Source: Solirubrobacter sp963736505
GTDB taxonomy: Bacteria > Actinomycetota > Thermoleophilia > Solirubrobacterales > Solirubrobacteraceae
Direction of reading: 5' to 3'
DNA length: 64,000 nt
NCBI GenBank assembly: GCA_963736505.1
Contig: CAVTOZ010000003.1
Location: 1,116,001 to 1,180,000 of the forward strand
Shown: one piece after another, positions 30,001 to 40,000 of the stretch
Position numbering within the stretch: position 1 is the first letter of the stretch
How the letters are laid out: the number at the start of each line of letters is the position of its first letter
Notes under the pieces: generated by a model
What the model was told of the DNA's origin: nothing
The model's input: the letters and a program-made list of their open reading frames with translations, nothing else
Databases searched by the model: none
Made by a program: the position numbers and the translations under genes

Positions 30001-32973
30001 ATGGCCTCCCGCCGCGGTCCCGCTGCCGGTCTGCGCGTCGCGACGGCGCGCGGCGGGGTCGTCAACGCCGTGTTCCTGTCGGGCGCGGAAGGGCTCGTGC
30101 TCGTCCAGGGACTGCTCGCTACGGCGCTGCTCGGGCCGGACGCGATCGGCCTCTACGGCGTCGTCACGACGACCGCGATGACGATCGTGGCGCTGCGGCG
30201 CGTCGGGATCGACGAGGCGTTCGTGCAGGAGCACGCCGACGACGAGGCGGCGGAGTTCCAGCGCGCGTTCACCGTCGAGCTCGCGCTGGGGCTGGCAGGC
30301 GCGCTGCTGATCGCCGTGCTCGCGCCGGTGCTGGCCGCGGTCTACGACGACGACCGGCTGCTCGCGCTCACGCTCGCGGTCGCCTACCTGCCGGTCGCGT
30401 TCGCGCTGCAGGCGCCGCAGTGGGTGTTCTTCAAGCGGATGGACTACGTGCGGCTGCGCACGCTGCAGGCGATCGTGCCGCTCGGGACGGTCGCGGTCAC
30501 GGTGCCGCTGCTGCTCGCCGGCGTGGGCGTGTGGGCGCTCGTGATCGGGCCGCTGTGCGGGAACGCCGCCGCCGTGCTGGCCGCGTGGCGCGTCTCGCCG
30601 TACCCGCTGCGGCTGCGCCCGGACCGCGAGGCGACCGCGCGCTACCTGCGCTTCTCATGGCCGGTGTTCGTCACGTCGGCGACCGCGCTGCTCGTGGCGC
30701 AGGGCCAGATCGCCGTGTTCGGCATCTCCGACGGGCTCGCGGCGGCCGGCTACATCACACTCGCGGCGACGCTGACGCGCTACGTCGACCGCGCCGACCA
30801 GATCCTCGCGACGACGATCTACCCGGCGATCGTGCGCGTCCGCGACCGCGCCGAGGTGCTCGAGGAGCTGTTCGCCAAGGCAAACCGGCTGACGCTGATG
30901 TGGGCGTTCCCGTTCGGCGTCGGGCTCGCGCTGTTCGGCGCCGACCTGATCCGGTTCGTGCTCGGCGACGAGTGGGACGGCGCGATCGTGCTGCTCGGCG
31001 GCCTGGCGGTCGCGGGCGCGCTGCAGCAGGTGGGCTACAACTGGTTCGCGTTCTACCGCGCCCGCGGCGAGTCGTGGCCGCAGGCGGTCGAGTCGGCCGT
31101 GCTGGCGTTGGCGTTCGCGGCGTTCGCGGTGCCGGGAGCGCTGCTCGGCGGCGACTGGTGGTTCGTCGCGGGGCGGCTCGCGTGCACGGCGTGCGTGCTC
31201 GCGGTGCGCCGCGTCTACATCCACCGGCTGATGCCGGGTGTGCGGCTGGCGGGCGTCGCTTTCCGCGCCGCGGTGCCGGTCGCGCTGGCGTCCGCGCCCG
31301 TGATCGCGGTGCGGCTGGCGCTGTGGGGCGGCGAGCGCACGCTCGCGCAGGCGCTCGGCGAGCTCGCGCTCTGGCTCGCCGGCCTCGCGCTCGCCACGCA
31401 CCGGCTGGAGAGCGGGCTGCTGCGCGAGCTGCTGTCGCTACCTGCGGCCGGAGCAGGTCGCCGCCGGCGCGCCGCCGGCGGGGAGCCGCGCGTGACAGCG
31501 GTCGCCGTCCGCGCGCGTCCGCGGATCGACGCGCGCGCGGTCGCGCTTCCCGTCGCCCTGTGGCTGGCCGCGGCGGTCATCTCCGGCTTCACGCTGCGGC
31601 GCTTCCTCGGCCCGCTCGACGAGGGGATCCTGATGCAGGCCGCGACCCGCATGGGGGACGGTCAGTGGCCGTGGCGCGACTTCAGCTGGGCCTACGGGCC
31701 GGGCGAGCCGCTCGCGGTGCTGGCGGCCGCGAAGCTGTTCGGTCCGTCGCTGCTGTGGTGGCGGCTGCTGCGCGTCGCGGCCGACGCGACTGCGGCGCTG
31801 CTCGTCTGGGCGCTCGTGCGCGACGAGCGCCCGCGCTGGGCGCTCGGCGCCTGGGCCGCGGCGGCGGTCACGGCGGCCCAGCCCGTCAGCGCCAACCCGG
31901 CCGCGCCGGCGCTCGCGTTCGCGCTGGCCGCCGTGCTGCTCGCCTCCCGCCGCCACCCCGCCTGGGCAGGCGTCGCGGCGGCCGCGGCCGCCTTCTGGCG
32001 CCCGGACATGGGCGCCGCGGCCGCCCTGGCCGCGGCGGCGACCGCCGCCGTGGTCGCGCGCGGAGAAGCGCGCGGAAGCGCGCTCCGCGCGGCGCTCGTG
32101 CCGATCGCCGCCGCCGTCATCGCCGGCGCGCTCCTGTACCTCCCGTTCGCGGTCGCCGCCGGCCCGGACCGGCTGTGGGATGCGCTCGTCGTCCAGGCCA
32201 CGCGTGACGGCGCGTGGTGGCGGCTTCCGTTCCCGGCCGGCTTCCACGGCAGCGACCCGGTCGACTTCCTTCGCTGGCTGCTCCCGTACGCGGGGCTCGC
32301 GGCGGTCGTCGCCGCGGTCGTGCGTGCACGACACGCGCCGGCGAGCCTGGCGGGGCTGCTGATCCTCGCGCTCGGCTCGATCGCGTACTTCCTCTCGCGC
32401 GCCGACGAGGAGCACGCGCAGGGCCTGCTCGTGATCGTGACGGCGATCGCCGCGATCGGGCGGCCCCGATGGTTCCTCGGCGCCGTCCTCGCGCTCCTGC
32501 TCATCACCGGCACCGCCAACCGCGCCTCCGCGCTGCTGCGCCCGCCGGATCTCGTCCCGCTGCACGTGCCCGGCGCCGGCGGCACCCGCGTGCCGCCCGC
32601 CGAGGGCGCCGCGCTCCCGCGCCTCGCCGCCCGCGTGCACGCGCTCGTCCCCCCGGGCGAGCCGATCTACGTCTCGCCCGCGCGCTCAGACATCGTGCCG
32701 TTCAACGACCCGCTGCTGCACTTCCTGACCGGCCGCCCGAACGTCCTGCACCGCGACTTCCTCCTGCAGGCCAAGCCGGACGAGCAGGCCAAGATCGTCG
32801 CCGCGCTCAAACGCGCGCAGCCGCGGGCGATCGTCCGCTGGCTCGGCTCCACGACGCGCGAGCCGAACCTGCGCGGCCGCTCGACCGGCTCGCGCACGCT
32901 CGACGACTACCTGTCGAGCGCCTACCGGGTCGACTCCCGCTTCGGCGACTACGTCGTGCTCGTTCCGCGCTGA
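30001..32973 (+). CDS. Wzx-like flippase fused to a GT-C glycosyltransferase
   Basis: 990 residues from ATG 30001 in one uninterrupted frame. Residues about 10-480 are a polysaccharide flippase (MATE/PST superfamily) with about 12 helices: GAEGLVLVQGLLATALLGPDAIGLYG at the start, and SWPVFVTSATALLVAQGQIAVF in the middle. A basic, Gly/Ala-rich linker (about 483-505) leads to a second membrane protein (about 510-900) of the GT-C type: GPLDEGILMQAATRMGDG with an acidic pair after helix 1, many helices, then a C-terminal soluble tail. GT-C enzymes use lipid-linked sugars. The linker DNA (31450-31490) is a GC-rich inverted-repeat tract and holds a GTG at 31495, so two genes joined by an indel is an alternative. 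It is divergent from the interrupted GT4 gene, 23 bases apart. Confidence 0.8.
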   Translation: MASRRGPAAGLRVATARGGVVNAVFLSGAEGLVLVQGLLATALLGPDAIGLYGVVTTTAMTIVALRRVGIDEAFVQEHADDEAAEFQRAFTVELALGLAGALLIAVLAPVLAAVYDDDRLLALTLAVAYLPVAFALQAPQWVFFKRMDYVRLRTLQAIVPLGTVAVTVPLLLAGVGVWALVIGPLCGNAAAVLAAWRVSPYPLRLRPDREATARYLRFSWPVFVTSATALLVAQGQIAVFGISDGLAAAGYITLAATLTRYVDRADQILATTIYPAIVRVRDRAEVLEELFAKANRLTLMWAFPFGVGLALFGADLIRFVLGDEWDGAIVLLGGLAVAGALQQVGYNWFAFYRARGESWPQAVESAVLALAFAAFAVPGALLGGDWWFVAGRLACTACVLAVRRVYIHRLMPGVRLAGVAFRAAVPVALASAPVIAVRLALWGGERTLAQALGELALWLAGLALATHRLESGLLRELLSLPAAGAGRRRRAAGGEPRVTAVAVRARPRIDARAVALPVALWLAAAVISGFTLRRFLGPLDEGILMQAATRMGDGQWPWRDFSWAYGPGEPLAVLAAAKLFGPSLLWWRLLRVAADATAALLVWALVRDERPRWALGAWAAAAVTAAQPVSANPAAPALAFALAAVLLASRRHPAWAGVAAAAAAFWRPDMGAAAALAAAATAAVVARGEARGSALRAALVPIAAAVIAGALLYLPFAVAAGPDRLWDALVVQATRDGAWWRLPFPAGFHGSDPVDFLRWLLPYAGLAAVVAAVVRARHAPASLAGLLILALGSIAYFLSRADEEHAQGLLVIVTAIAAIGRPRWFLGAVLALLLITGTANRASALLRPPDLVPLHVPGAGGTRVPPAEGAALPRLAARVHALVPPGEPIYVSPARSDIVPFNDPLLHFLTGRPNVLHRDFLLQAKPDEQAKIVAALKRAQPRAIVRWLGSTTREPNLRGRSTGSRTLDDYLSSAYRVDSRFGDYVVLVPR

Positions 32974-32988
32974 GCGATACTGGCGGCC

Positions 32989-33390
32989 GTGGCCGCCCGC
33001 GTCGCCATCGTCGTCCTCACGCTGACCGGCGCCGTCTGGCTCGGCGTCGAGCTGCGCAGCAGCGCCGCGCAGGACCGCATGATCGGCCTCGCGTTCACGA
33101 CGAAGACGCCGTCCAAGCAGGACCTCGCGACCGCGCTCATGCTCGCCGGGAGGGCGCGCACGCTCAATCCCGACGTTCGCGTCGACGAGTCGCTCGGCGT
33201 GCTGGAGCTGCGCACCGGCGACCGCGCGCGGGCGATCGCGACGTTCAGGCGGCTGACCGCCAAGGAGCCGCGCAACGCCGAGCTGTGGACCGCGCTGGCG
33301 CAGGCGGCGCAGGGCTACGACGACACGCTGGCGACGCGGGCCCGCTCGCGGGCGCGGGCGCTCGCGCCGCCGGTCCGCGCCCTCAACTGA
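32989..33390 (+). CDS. small membrane-anchored TPR-like protein
   Basis: 133 residues from GTG 32989. An N-terminal helix (about 4-22, AIVVLTLTGAVWLGVEL) can anchor it. The rest reads as two helix-turn-helix TPR-like repeats, with LRTGDRARAIATFRRLTAKEPRNAELWTALAQ as the clearest (about 78-110; only its type is given, not a domain match). It follows the flippase-GT fusion by 15 bases and probably belongs to the same unit. The 3' end overlaps the convergent GT-C gene by 76 bases. Function unknown. Confidence 0.68.
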   Translation: MAARVAIVVLTLTGAVWLGVELRSSAAQDRMIGLAFTTKTPSKQDLATALMLAGRARTLNPDVRVDESLGVLELRTGDRARAIATFRRLTAKEPRNAELWTALAQAAQGYDDTLATRARSRARALAPPVRALN

Positions 33391-34565
33391 TCCCAGACCC
33401 AGATCCCGCCGGCGGCGCCCATCAGCATCAGCGACGGCTCGAACACGTGCCGCAGGCGCGGATGCCCGTAGCCGACCGTGACCGTGATCAGCACGACCAC
33501 GGCGGGCGCCAGCAGGATCAGCAGCGACGTCCCGGCCCGCCGCAGCCGCCAGGCGCCGATGAACGAGAGCAGCGCGAGCAGGTAGAACGACGCGACCGCC
33601 ATCTGCTCGCCGCGGATCCAGCGCCCCTCGGCGAACAGGACCTGTCGCCGCGGCTGGTAGAGCGAGACGGTGCGCAGGATCCGGACCGGGACCACGACGA
33701 GCAGCCGCGACGCGTGCTCGCGCGCATAGCGGACGCCGTCGGCGCGCCAGATGTCCGACTGCGCGGCCTCGTTGTCCACCTTGCGCGGGTTCAGGCAGTC
33801 CAGGCGCCAGAAGCCGATGTCCTCGCCGGAGTAGGTGCGCGGGCAGTTCGCGCCCGCGATCACCGTCGAGTCGTTGGTCGAGATCGGCACCACATGGTCG
33901 AGCGCGATCGCGTTGCGGATCGTCCACGGCGCGATCACGAGCACGCAGCCGAGCGTCGCGAGCGCGACGGGGCGCAGGCCGCCGGCGCGCCAGGTGACCG
34001 GCCACGCGAGGATCGGCAGCAGCAGCAGCGCCTCCGAGCGGCACAGCGCCGCCAGGCCGATCGCGGCGCCGAGCAGCAGCGTGCGCCCCGAGAACGCGGC
34101 GAGCAGCACGAGGATCACGAGCGGCGTGTAGACCGTCTCGCTCATCAGCGCGCCGTCGACGACGACCATCAGCGGGTACGCCGCGCACACGCCCGCGGCG
34201 ACCAGCCCGAGCCGCTCCCCGCCGACGCGCCGCCCCAGCAGGCCCATCAGCGTCATCGACGCGGTCCCGCACAGCAGGCCGAACGCGCGGTGCCACATCA
34301 CGCTCGTCCCGCCGAGCCACGAGATCACCGAGAGCAGCGCGGGGTACAGCGGCGGATGCCCGGCGGAGGGAAAGACCTGGTGCTGGAGCCGGTAGCGGAA
34401 CGGCTCGATGAAGAAGTGCCCGGCGGCCAGGTCGTTGGCCTGCCAGTGGTAGAACCACCAGTCGCCGACGCCGGAGACGTGCCGCGCCACCGTGAACAGG
34501 TAGAGCGCGCGCAGCGCCACGCCGGCCGCGACGATGGTGGCGAGCCGGACCCGGAAGCGCTCCAT
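33315..34565 (-). CDS. GT-C (ArnT/PMT-like) membrane glycosyltransferase
   Basis: 416 residues from ATG 34565 with about 9-10 helices. GVGDWWFYHWQANDLAAGH in the first periplasmic loop holds the acidic catalytic residue typical of the dolichyl-phosphate-mannose-protein mannosyltransferase/ArnT superfamily. HPPLYPALLS, a hallmark of the family, follows. LCRSEALLLLPI and APWTIRN are also characteristic. It transfers a sugar from a polyprenyl-phosphate donor on the outer face. The C-terminal basic tail lies antisense to the TPR-like gene. It is divergent from the acyltransferase gene by 11 bases. Confidence 0.88.
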   Translation of the reverse strand: MERFRVRLATIVAAGVALRALYLFTVARHVSGVGDWWFYHWQANDLAAGHFFIEPFRYRLQHQVFPSAGHPPLYPALLSVISWLGGTSVMWHRAFGLLCGTASMTLMGLLGRRVGGERLGLVAAGVCAAYPLMVVVDGALMSETVYTPLVILVLLAAFSGRTLLLGAAIGLAALCRSEALLLLPILAWPVTWRAGGLRPVALATLGCVLVIAPWTIRNAIALDHVVPISTNDSTVIAGANCPRTYSGEDIGFWRLDCLNPRKVDNEAAQSDIWRADGVRYAREHASRLLVVVPVRILRTVSLYQPRRQVLFAEGRWIRGEQMAVASFYLLALLSFIGAWRLRRAGTSLLILLAPAVVVLITVTVGYGHPRLRHVFEPSLMLMGAAGGIWVWDQLRARTGGASARARERARVASVSS

Positions 34566-34576
34566 CGGCTGGCAGT

Positions 34577-35821
34577 ATGCCGTCCCGGATGAGGAAGGAC
34601 CGCTACCCGCTGATCGACGGCCTGCGCGCCGTGGCGGCGATCGGCGTGCTGCTGACGCACTCAGCGATCTCCTCCGGCCTCGTCACCACGGGCGCGACGG
34701 GGTTCCGCTACGCGCAGCGGCTCGAGGTCGGCGTGACGATCTTCTTCGTCATCTCGGGCTTCGTGCTCTACCGCCCGTTCCTGCTCGCCCGCGTCGACCT
34801 GCCGCGCTACGCGTGGCGGCGCGCGCTGCGGATCGTGCCGGCGTACTGGATCGCGCTGACCGTCGCGGCGCTCGTGCTCGGCCGCCCCGAGGTCTGGAGC
34901 CACCCGGTCGCGTTCTACGGCTTCGGGCAGATCTACTCGCAGGAGACGCTACCGGGCGGCCTGATCCAGGCCTGGACGCTCGACATCGAGGTCACCTTCT
35001 ACGTCTTCCTGCCGGTCTGGGCGTGGCTCGTGAGCCGCCTGTCGCTGAACCGGCAGGTGTGGGCGCTCGCCGGCCTCGCCGCCGCCTCGCTGGCCTGGAA
35101 GGCCGCGTTCGTGTGGTCCGGCTCGGCGACCCAGGTGGTCGACACGCCGTGGCTGCACTCGCTGCCCGCGTACCTGGACCAGTTCGCGCTCGGGATGGGG
35201 CTCGCGATCCTGTCGCTGAAGCCGCGCGACGTGAAGTACCCCGTGCTGCTGTGGGGCGTCGCGGCGGTCGCGTTCTGGCTCGTGAGCGTGAAGATCGGGA
35301 TCGGGCGCGCGCTGTTCGAGCCCTACGACCGCTGGCAGTACATGGGCCGGCATCTGCTCTACGCGGTGATCGGCGGCTCGCTGGTGGCCGCGGCCGTGCT
35401 CGCCACGCCGCGGCGGGGGGTGGTCGGCCGCGTGCTCGGCAACCCCGTAGCCGCGTGGCTCGGGCTGATCTCCTACGGCCTCTACCTGTGGCACGTGACC
35501 GTGCTGCAGTCGCTGGAGGATCTCGGCTTCCAGCGCTCGCTGCACTTCCACCCGTTCATCGTCGTGACGCTGGTGACGCTGGTGCTGACGAGTGCCGTGT
35601 CAGCCGCCAGCTGGTACCTCGCCGAGCGGCCGCTCCTGCGCTTCGGCACCCGGCCCTGGCGCCGCCCGCGCGAGCACCCTGCCCGCGAGCAGGACCGCGA
35701 CGAGCGTGAGCGCGGGCATCTCCCAGTCCCAGTCCACGCCGGCGTGGACGGCCCAGGCGGCCAGGGCGGCGCCGGCGACGGCGGTCTCCGGCCGGATCCG
35801 GGCGGCGACCCCGCCGAATAG
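34577..35821 (+). CDS. acyltransferase 3 family (OafA-like) membrane protein
   Basis: 414 residues; the membrane domain covers about 10-365 with 10-11 helices. N-terminal PLIDGLRAVAAIGVLLTHS carries the catalytic His region. EVGVTIFFVISGFVLYRPF and RRALRIVPAYW are the next family blocks, and LWHVTVLQSL lies near the end. Such proteins O-acylate surface sugars. The last ~48 residues after the WYLAERPLLRF block are hydrophilic and Gly/Pro/Asp-rich. They lie antisense to the O-antigen ligase gene (222-base overlap), so this tail is probably readthrough and not a domain. ATG 34577; ATG 34589 is possible. Confidence 0.88.
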   Translation: MPSRMRKDRYPLIDGLRAVAAIGVLLTHSAISSGLVTTGATGFRYAQRLEVGVTIFFVISGFVLYRPFLLARVDLPRYAWRRALRIVPAYWIALTVAALVLGRPEVWSHPVAFYGFGQIYSQETLPGGLIQAWTLDIEVTFYVFLPVWAWLVSRLSLNRQVWALAGLAAASLAWKAAFVWSGSATQVVDTPWLHSLPAYLDQFALGMGLAILSLKPRDVKYPVLLWGVAAVAFWLVSVKIGIGRALFEPYDRWQYMGRHLLYAVIGGSLVAAAVLATPRRGVVGRVLGNPVAAWLGLISYGLYLWHVTVLQSLEDLGFQRSLHFHPFIVVTLVTLVLTSAVSAASWYLAERPLLRFGTRPWRRPREHPAREQDRDERERGHLPVPVHAGVDGPGGQGGAGDGGLRPDPGGDPAE

Positions 35822-36973
35822 CGTCGCGAGCGCCGCGAAGCCGACGATCCCGAGCTCCGCGAGCGTCTCCAGGTAGAGGCTGTGCGCGTCGCGCACCGTC
35901 TCCGCGAAATGCCGCCGCTGCAGCCATTCCACCCGGTAGCCGCCGCTGCCGACGCCGCCGAGCGGGTGGTCGGCGAACGTGTCGATGGCGACGCGCCAGT
36001 ACGCGTAGCGGTTGCTCTCGACGCTCGTCAGCCGTGCGGAGCCCGTCGGCGCGCCCGTGCGGCCGCTGTGGGCGGCGGCGACGACGGTGACGGCGAGCGC
36101 GGCGACGAGCGCGATCGTGGCGACCGGCCGCAGCCACGGGAACGGGTCGTCGCGCGGCGGCAGGGCGAAAAGGGCCGCGAGCGCCGTCGCGACGGCCAGG
36201 ACGACGAGCATCCCCGCGCCGGCGCCGCTGCTCGACTGCGCGTGCAGGATCGGCCGCAGCGCGACCTCGGCGGCGAGCGCGGGGATCGCGGCGGCGGCGA
36301 CGACGATCAGCGCGCCGTGCAGCGTCGCGCGCGTGGGGCGCAGCGCGAGCAGCACGAGCAGGCCGGCGGCGAACGCGCCGAGCGCGCCGCGCGAGAGCGT
36401 CAGGTAGAGGTCGAGGCCGAGCAGCGGCGCCGTCGCGGCGGCGAGCCGCGACCTGCGCCCGACGAGGCCGGCGGCCAGCACGAGCCCGACGGCGGCGAGC
36501 GCGCCCTGGGCGTTCCAGTAGGTCAGCGGCTGCGCCAGCCGGTCTCCCGCCGCCGCCGACCGGGTCAGGCTGAACACGCCCGGCAGGAGGCGCTCTGAGA
36601 GCCCGTAGGCGGCCGCTGCCACGATCCCGGCCAGCAGGACGGGCTCCGTCCAGCGGCGGTCGAGCAGGATCGAGGCGGCGACGAGGGCCGCCAGGTACAG
36701 CAGCAGCCGCTCGAGGTCGTCGATCGCCGGCCCGCCCATCGGCGCCCACGTGAGCGACAGCGCCGTCCAGGCGGTCAGCGCCGTCATCCCGCCGATCGCG
36801 ATCCAGCCCTTGCGCGGCACCGGCGCGAGCAGCGCGGCGACCGCCGCGAGCACGCACGCCGCGATCCCGGCCCGGATGCGCGCGGCGTCGAAGTAGCCGC
36901 CGCGGCTGAACGCGAGGACCGCGGGCAGCAGGAGCAGCCCACCGGCAGCGACGGCTGAGGCGCGCTGGCGCAT
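35600..36973 (-). CDS. O-antigen ligase/polymerase-family membrane protein
   Basis: 457 residues with about 11-12 helices from ATG 36971-36973. The Wzy_C signature is clear: NRYAYWRVAIDTFADHPLGG, GSGGYRVEWLQRR, then DAHSLYLETLAELGIVGF. The large loop before it (SGRTGAPTGSARLTSVESN) is extracytoplasmic. It polymerises or ligates lipid-linked oligosaccharide on the outer face. In a cell without LPS it more likely attaches or polymerises a wall or capsular glycan, which is inference. The last helix and tail overlap the acyltransferase on the other strand. It is divergent from the AftD-like gene by 29 bases. Confidence 0.9.
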   Translation of the reverse strand: MRQRASAVAAGGLLLLPAVLAFSRGGYFDAARIRAGIAACVLAAVAALLAPVPRKGWIAIGGMTALTAWTALSLTWAPMGGPAIDDLERLLLYLAALVAASILLDRRWTEPVLLAGIVAAAAYGLSERLLPGVFSLTRSAAAGDRLAQPLTYWNAQGALAAVGLVLAAGLVGRRSRLAAATAPLLGLDLYLTLSRGALGAFAAGLLVLLALRPTRATLHGALIVVAAAAIPALAAEVALRPILHAQSSSGAGAGMLVVLAVATALAALFALPPRDDPFPWLRPVATIALVAALAVTVVAAAHSGRTGAPTGSARLTSVESNRYAYWRVAIDTFADHPLGGVGSGGYRVEWLQRRHFAETVRDAHSLYLETLAELGIVGFAALATLFGGVAARIRPETAVAGAALAAWAVHAGVDWDWEMPALTLVAVLLAGRVLARAAPGPGAEAQERPLGEVPAGG

Positions 36974-37002
36974 GAAGCGCAGCAGCCTAGACTCCGCGCG
37001 CC

Positions 37003-40000
37003 GTGCCCCTCCCGCGCCCGATGCGCGAGCGCGCCGTTCCCGCCGCGCTCGCCGCCCTCGCGTTCCTGCTCGCGCTGGCGCAGCGGCCCGGCCTGGCCGT
37101 CACGGACACGAAGGTCGACCTGCACGTCGATCCGGCGGGCTTCCTCGCCGACGTCCTGTCGGCGTGGTCGGACACCGGCGACCTCGGGCACGTGCAGGGA
37201 GGGCAGTACGGCGGCTACGCGTTCCCGATGGCGCCGTTCTTCGCGCTCTTCCACGCGGCGGGGCTCGCGCCCTGGCTCGTGCAGCGGCTGTGGCTGGGGC
37301 TCGTGCTGGCGCTGGCCGCGTGGGGCGCGCTGCGGCTCGCGGGCGCGCTCGGCGGCGGGACGTGGGAGCGCGCGGCGGCCGGCACGCTGTACCTGCTCAA
37401 CCCGTACGTCGTCATCTTCACCAACCGCACGACGGTCACGCTGCTGGCGTACGCGGCGCTGCCGTGGCTGATGCTGTGCGCGCAGCGCGGGCTGCGGGCG
37501 CCGCGGCGGTGGGCGTGGCCGGCGGCGTTCGCGCTGATCGTGACCGCGTCGGGCGGCGGCGTGAACGCGGCGGTGACCGCGTGGGTGCTGCTCGGGCCGG
37601 TCCTGCTGGCCGTCTACGAGGGCTGGATCCGCGCGGTGCCGTGGCGCGCGTTGTGGACGTTCGGGTGGCGCGCGGGGCTTGCGACGGCGCTCGCGAGCGC
37701 GTGGTGGGTCGCGCCGCTGCTCGTCCAGAGTCGCTACGGCGTCGACTTCCTCGCCTTCACCGAGCAGCCGGGCACGATCTGGTCGACCACGAGCTTGTCG
37801 GAGTCGCTGCGGCTGATGGGCTACTGGGTCTCCTACCTGGGCGTCGGCTACTCCGGCACGCTGCGGCCGTACTTCGGCGACGCCGGGGTGATGCTGTTCT
37901 CGGCGCCGGTCGTGCTCGCGCAGCTGCTCGTGCCGGCGCTGGCGATCGCGGGGCTGGTGTGGACGCGGCGGCGCGCGTACGCCGCGTTCTGCCTCGCGCT
38001 GCTGCTCGTCGGCCTGCTGGTGATGTCGGTGGGCTTCCCCGAGGGCACGCCGCTGCGCCGCGGCGTGACGTTCACGTACAACCACGTGACCGCCGTGCAG
38101 TTCCTGCGCACGACGCACAAGGCGGGGCCGCTGGTGGCGCTGGCGATCGCGCTGCTCGGGGGCATGGCGGTGGCCGGGCTCGCGCGCCGCCGCAGGATCG
38201 TCGTACTCGCCGTCGGGGTGCTCGTCGCGCTCAGCGTGTGGCCGCTCGTGCGCGGCCGCGGCGTCGAGGACTCGCTGACGTTCAGGCGCGTTCCCGCCGC
38301 CTGGCAGGCCGCCGCGCACCAGGTCGACGCCGCGGGCGGGCGCGCCGTCGTGCTCCCGGGCCAGCTGTACGCGAACTACGACTGGGGCGGGACCGTCGAC
38401 GCGCTGCTGCCGGCGATCGCGCGGACGCCCGTCGCGACGCGGTTCGCGGTGCCGTACGCCGACCTGCGCGCGACGGATCTGCTGTGGACGACCGATGCGC
38501 TCGTGCAGCAGCGCCGCGCGCTGCCGGGCCAGCTCGGGCCGCTGCTGGACCTGATGGGCGCGCGCACGGTCGTCAGCGGCGCCGACGACGACCGCTCGCT
38601 CAGCGGCGCCGCGCCCGCGTCCGACGCCGCCGACGTGCTCGACCAGCTCGGCCCGCCGCAACACGCGTGGGGCACCACGAAGCCGCGGCCGCGCGCCGCC
38701 GGCACGCTTGAATCGCCGCGCACGCTGCCGCAGGTGCGCGCGTGGGACCGGCCCGGCGCCGCGCCGCTCGTGCGCGTCGAGCCGGACGCGCCGGCGGCGG
38801 TGGTCGACGGCGGCGCCGACGCGCTCGCCGGCCTGGCCGCGTTCGGCGCGCGCCCGCCGGGCCGCTTCGTCTTCGCGCCCGACGCAAGCGCCGAGGCGAT
38901 CCGGAAGGCGCCAGAGGTCGTGATCGCCGACGGCAACCGCCGCCGCGTGCTGGTCGTGTCGCGGCTCGCGCAGAACGCCGGCGCGACGCTGGCCGCCGGC
39001 GATCCGATCTCCGAGGACGCGGCCGTCCTGAACCCGTTCGGCGGCACCGACACGCAGACGGTCGCGGAGCTGGGCGGCGTCGCCTCGATCCAGGCGCCGT
39101 TCTCGCCGGGCTTCCCGCAGTTCCCGGAGCACCGGCCGTTCGCGGCGCTCGACGGCGATCCGGCGACGTACTGGGAGTCCGACCGCGCGCTGGAGCCCGA
39201 CCGCCACTGGCTCGAGGTGCGCTTCACGGCGCCGCGCGACGTCCCGTACGTCGACCTGCAGCCGTACTCCGACCACCTCGAGAAGGTGCTCGCCGTCGAG
39301 ATCGCGGGCCGCCGCTACGCCGTCCACGACGGCGTCAACCGGCTCCCGCTCGACCTGCACGGCGTCAGCTCGCTGCGCGTCCGGATCGCCGCCGTCCGGC
39401 GGGCGCCCGGCGTGCGCAAGCGGGCGGGCGGGATCCGCGAGCTCGGCATCCCCGGCGTGCGTGCGACCGAGGCGCTGCGGCCCCCGGTCGTCGCCGAGCG
39501 CGCGCTCGCGGGGCATGTCAGCCCCGCCACCGGCCTGACGTACCTGTTCCAGCGCACGACCGGCGACGACCCGTTCCGGCGCGACCCGTGGCACGGCGCC
39601 GCGGCCGGCGGGCTCGTGCGCGACCGCGGGGACGGCGAATCCGGGCTCGAGCGCGTGTTCGCGCCGCCCGCGGCGCGCGACTGGACCGCCGACGGCTGGG
39701 CGAGCGTCGCGGCGGACGCGCCCGACCCGGCGCTCGACCGGCTCGTAGGGGCGCGCGGCGACTTCGCGTCCTCGGCGCGCTTCCAGGGCCGCCCGGGCTG
39801 GCGCGCGTCGAGCGCGTTCGACGGTACGTCGCAACCGTGGATCGGCTCGTGGCGGGAGGGCCGCAGGACCTGGCTCGAGTGGACGACGCCGCGCGACGCG
39901 ACCGTGCGCACGTTCACGCTGGGCGCCGTGCCGGGCGTGCGAGTGCCGCAGCAGGTGCGGCTGAACGGCGTCGACGCGCCGGTGAGCGGCGGCCGTGTCA

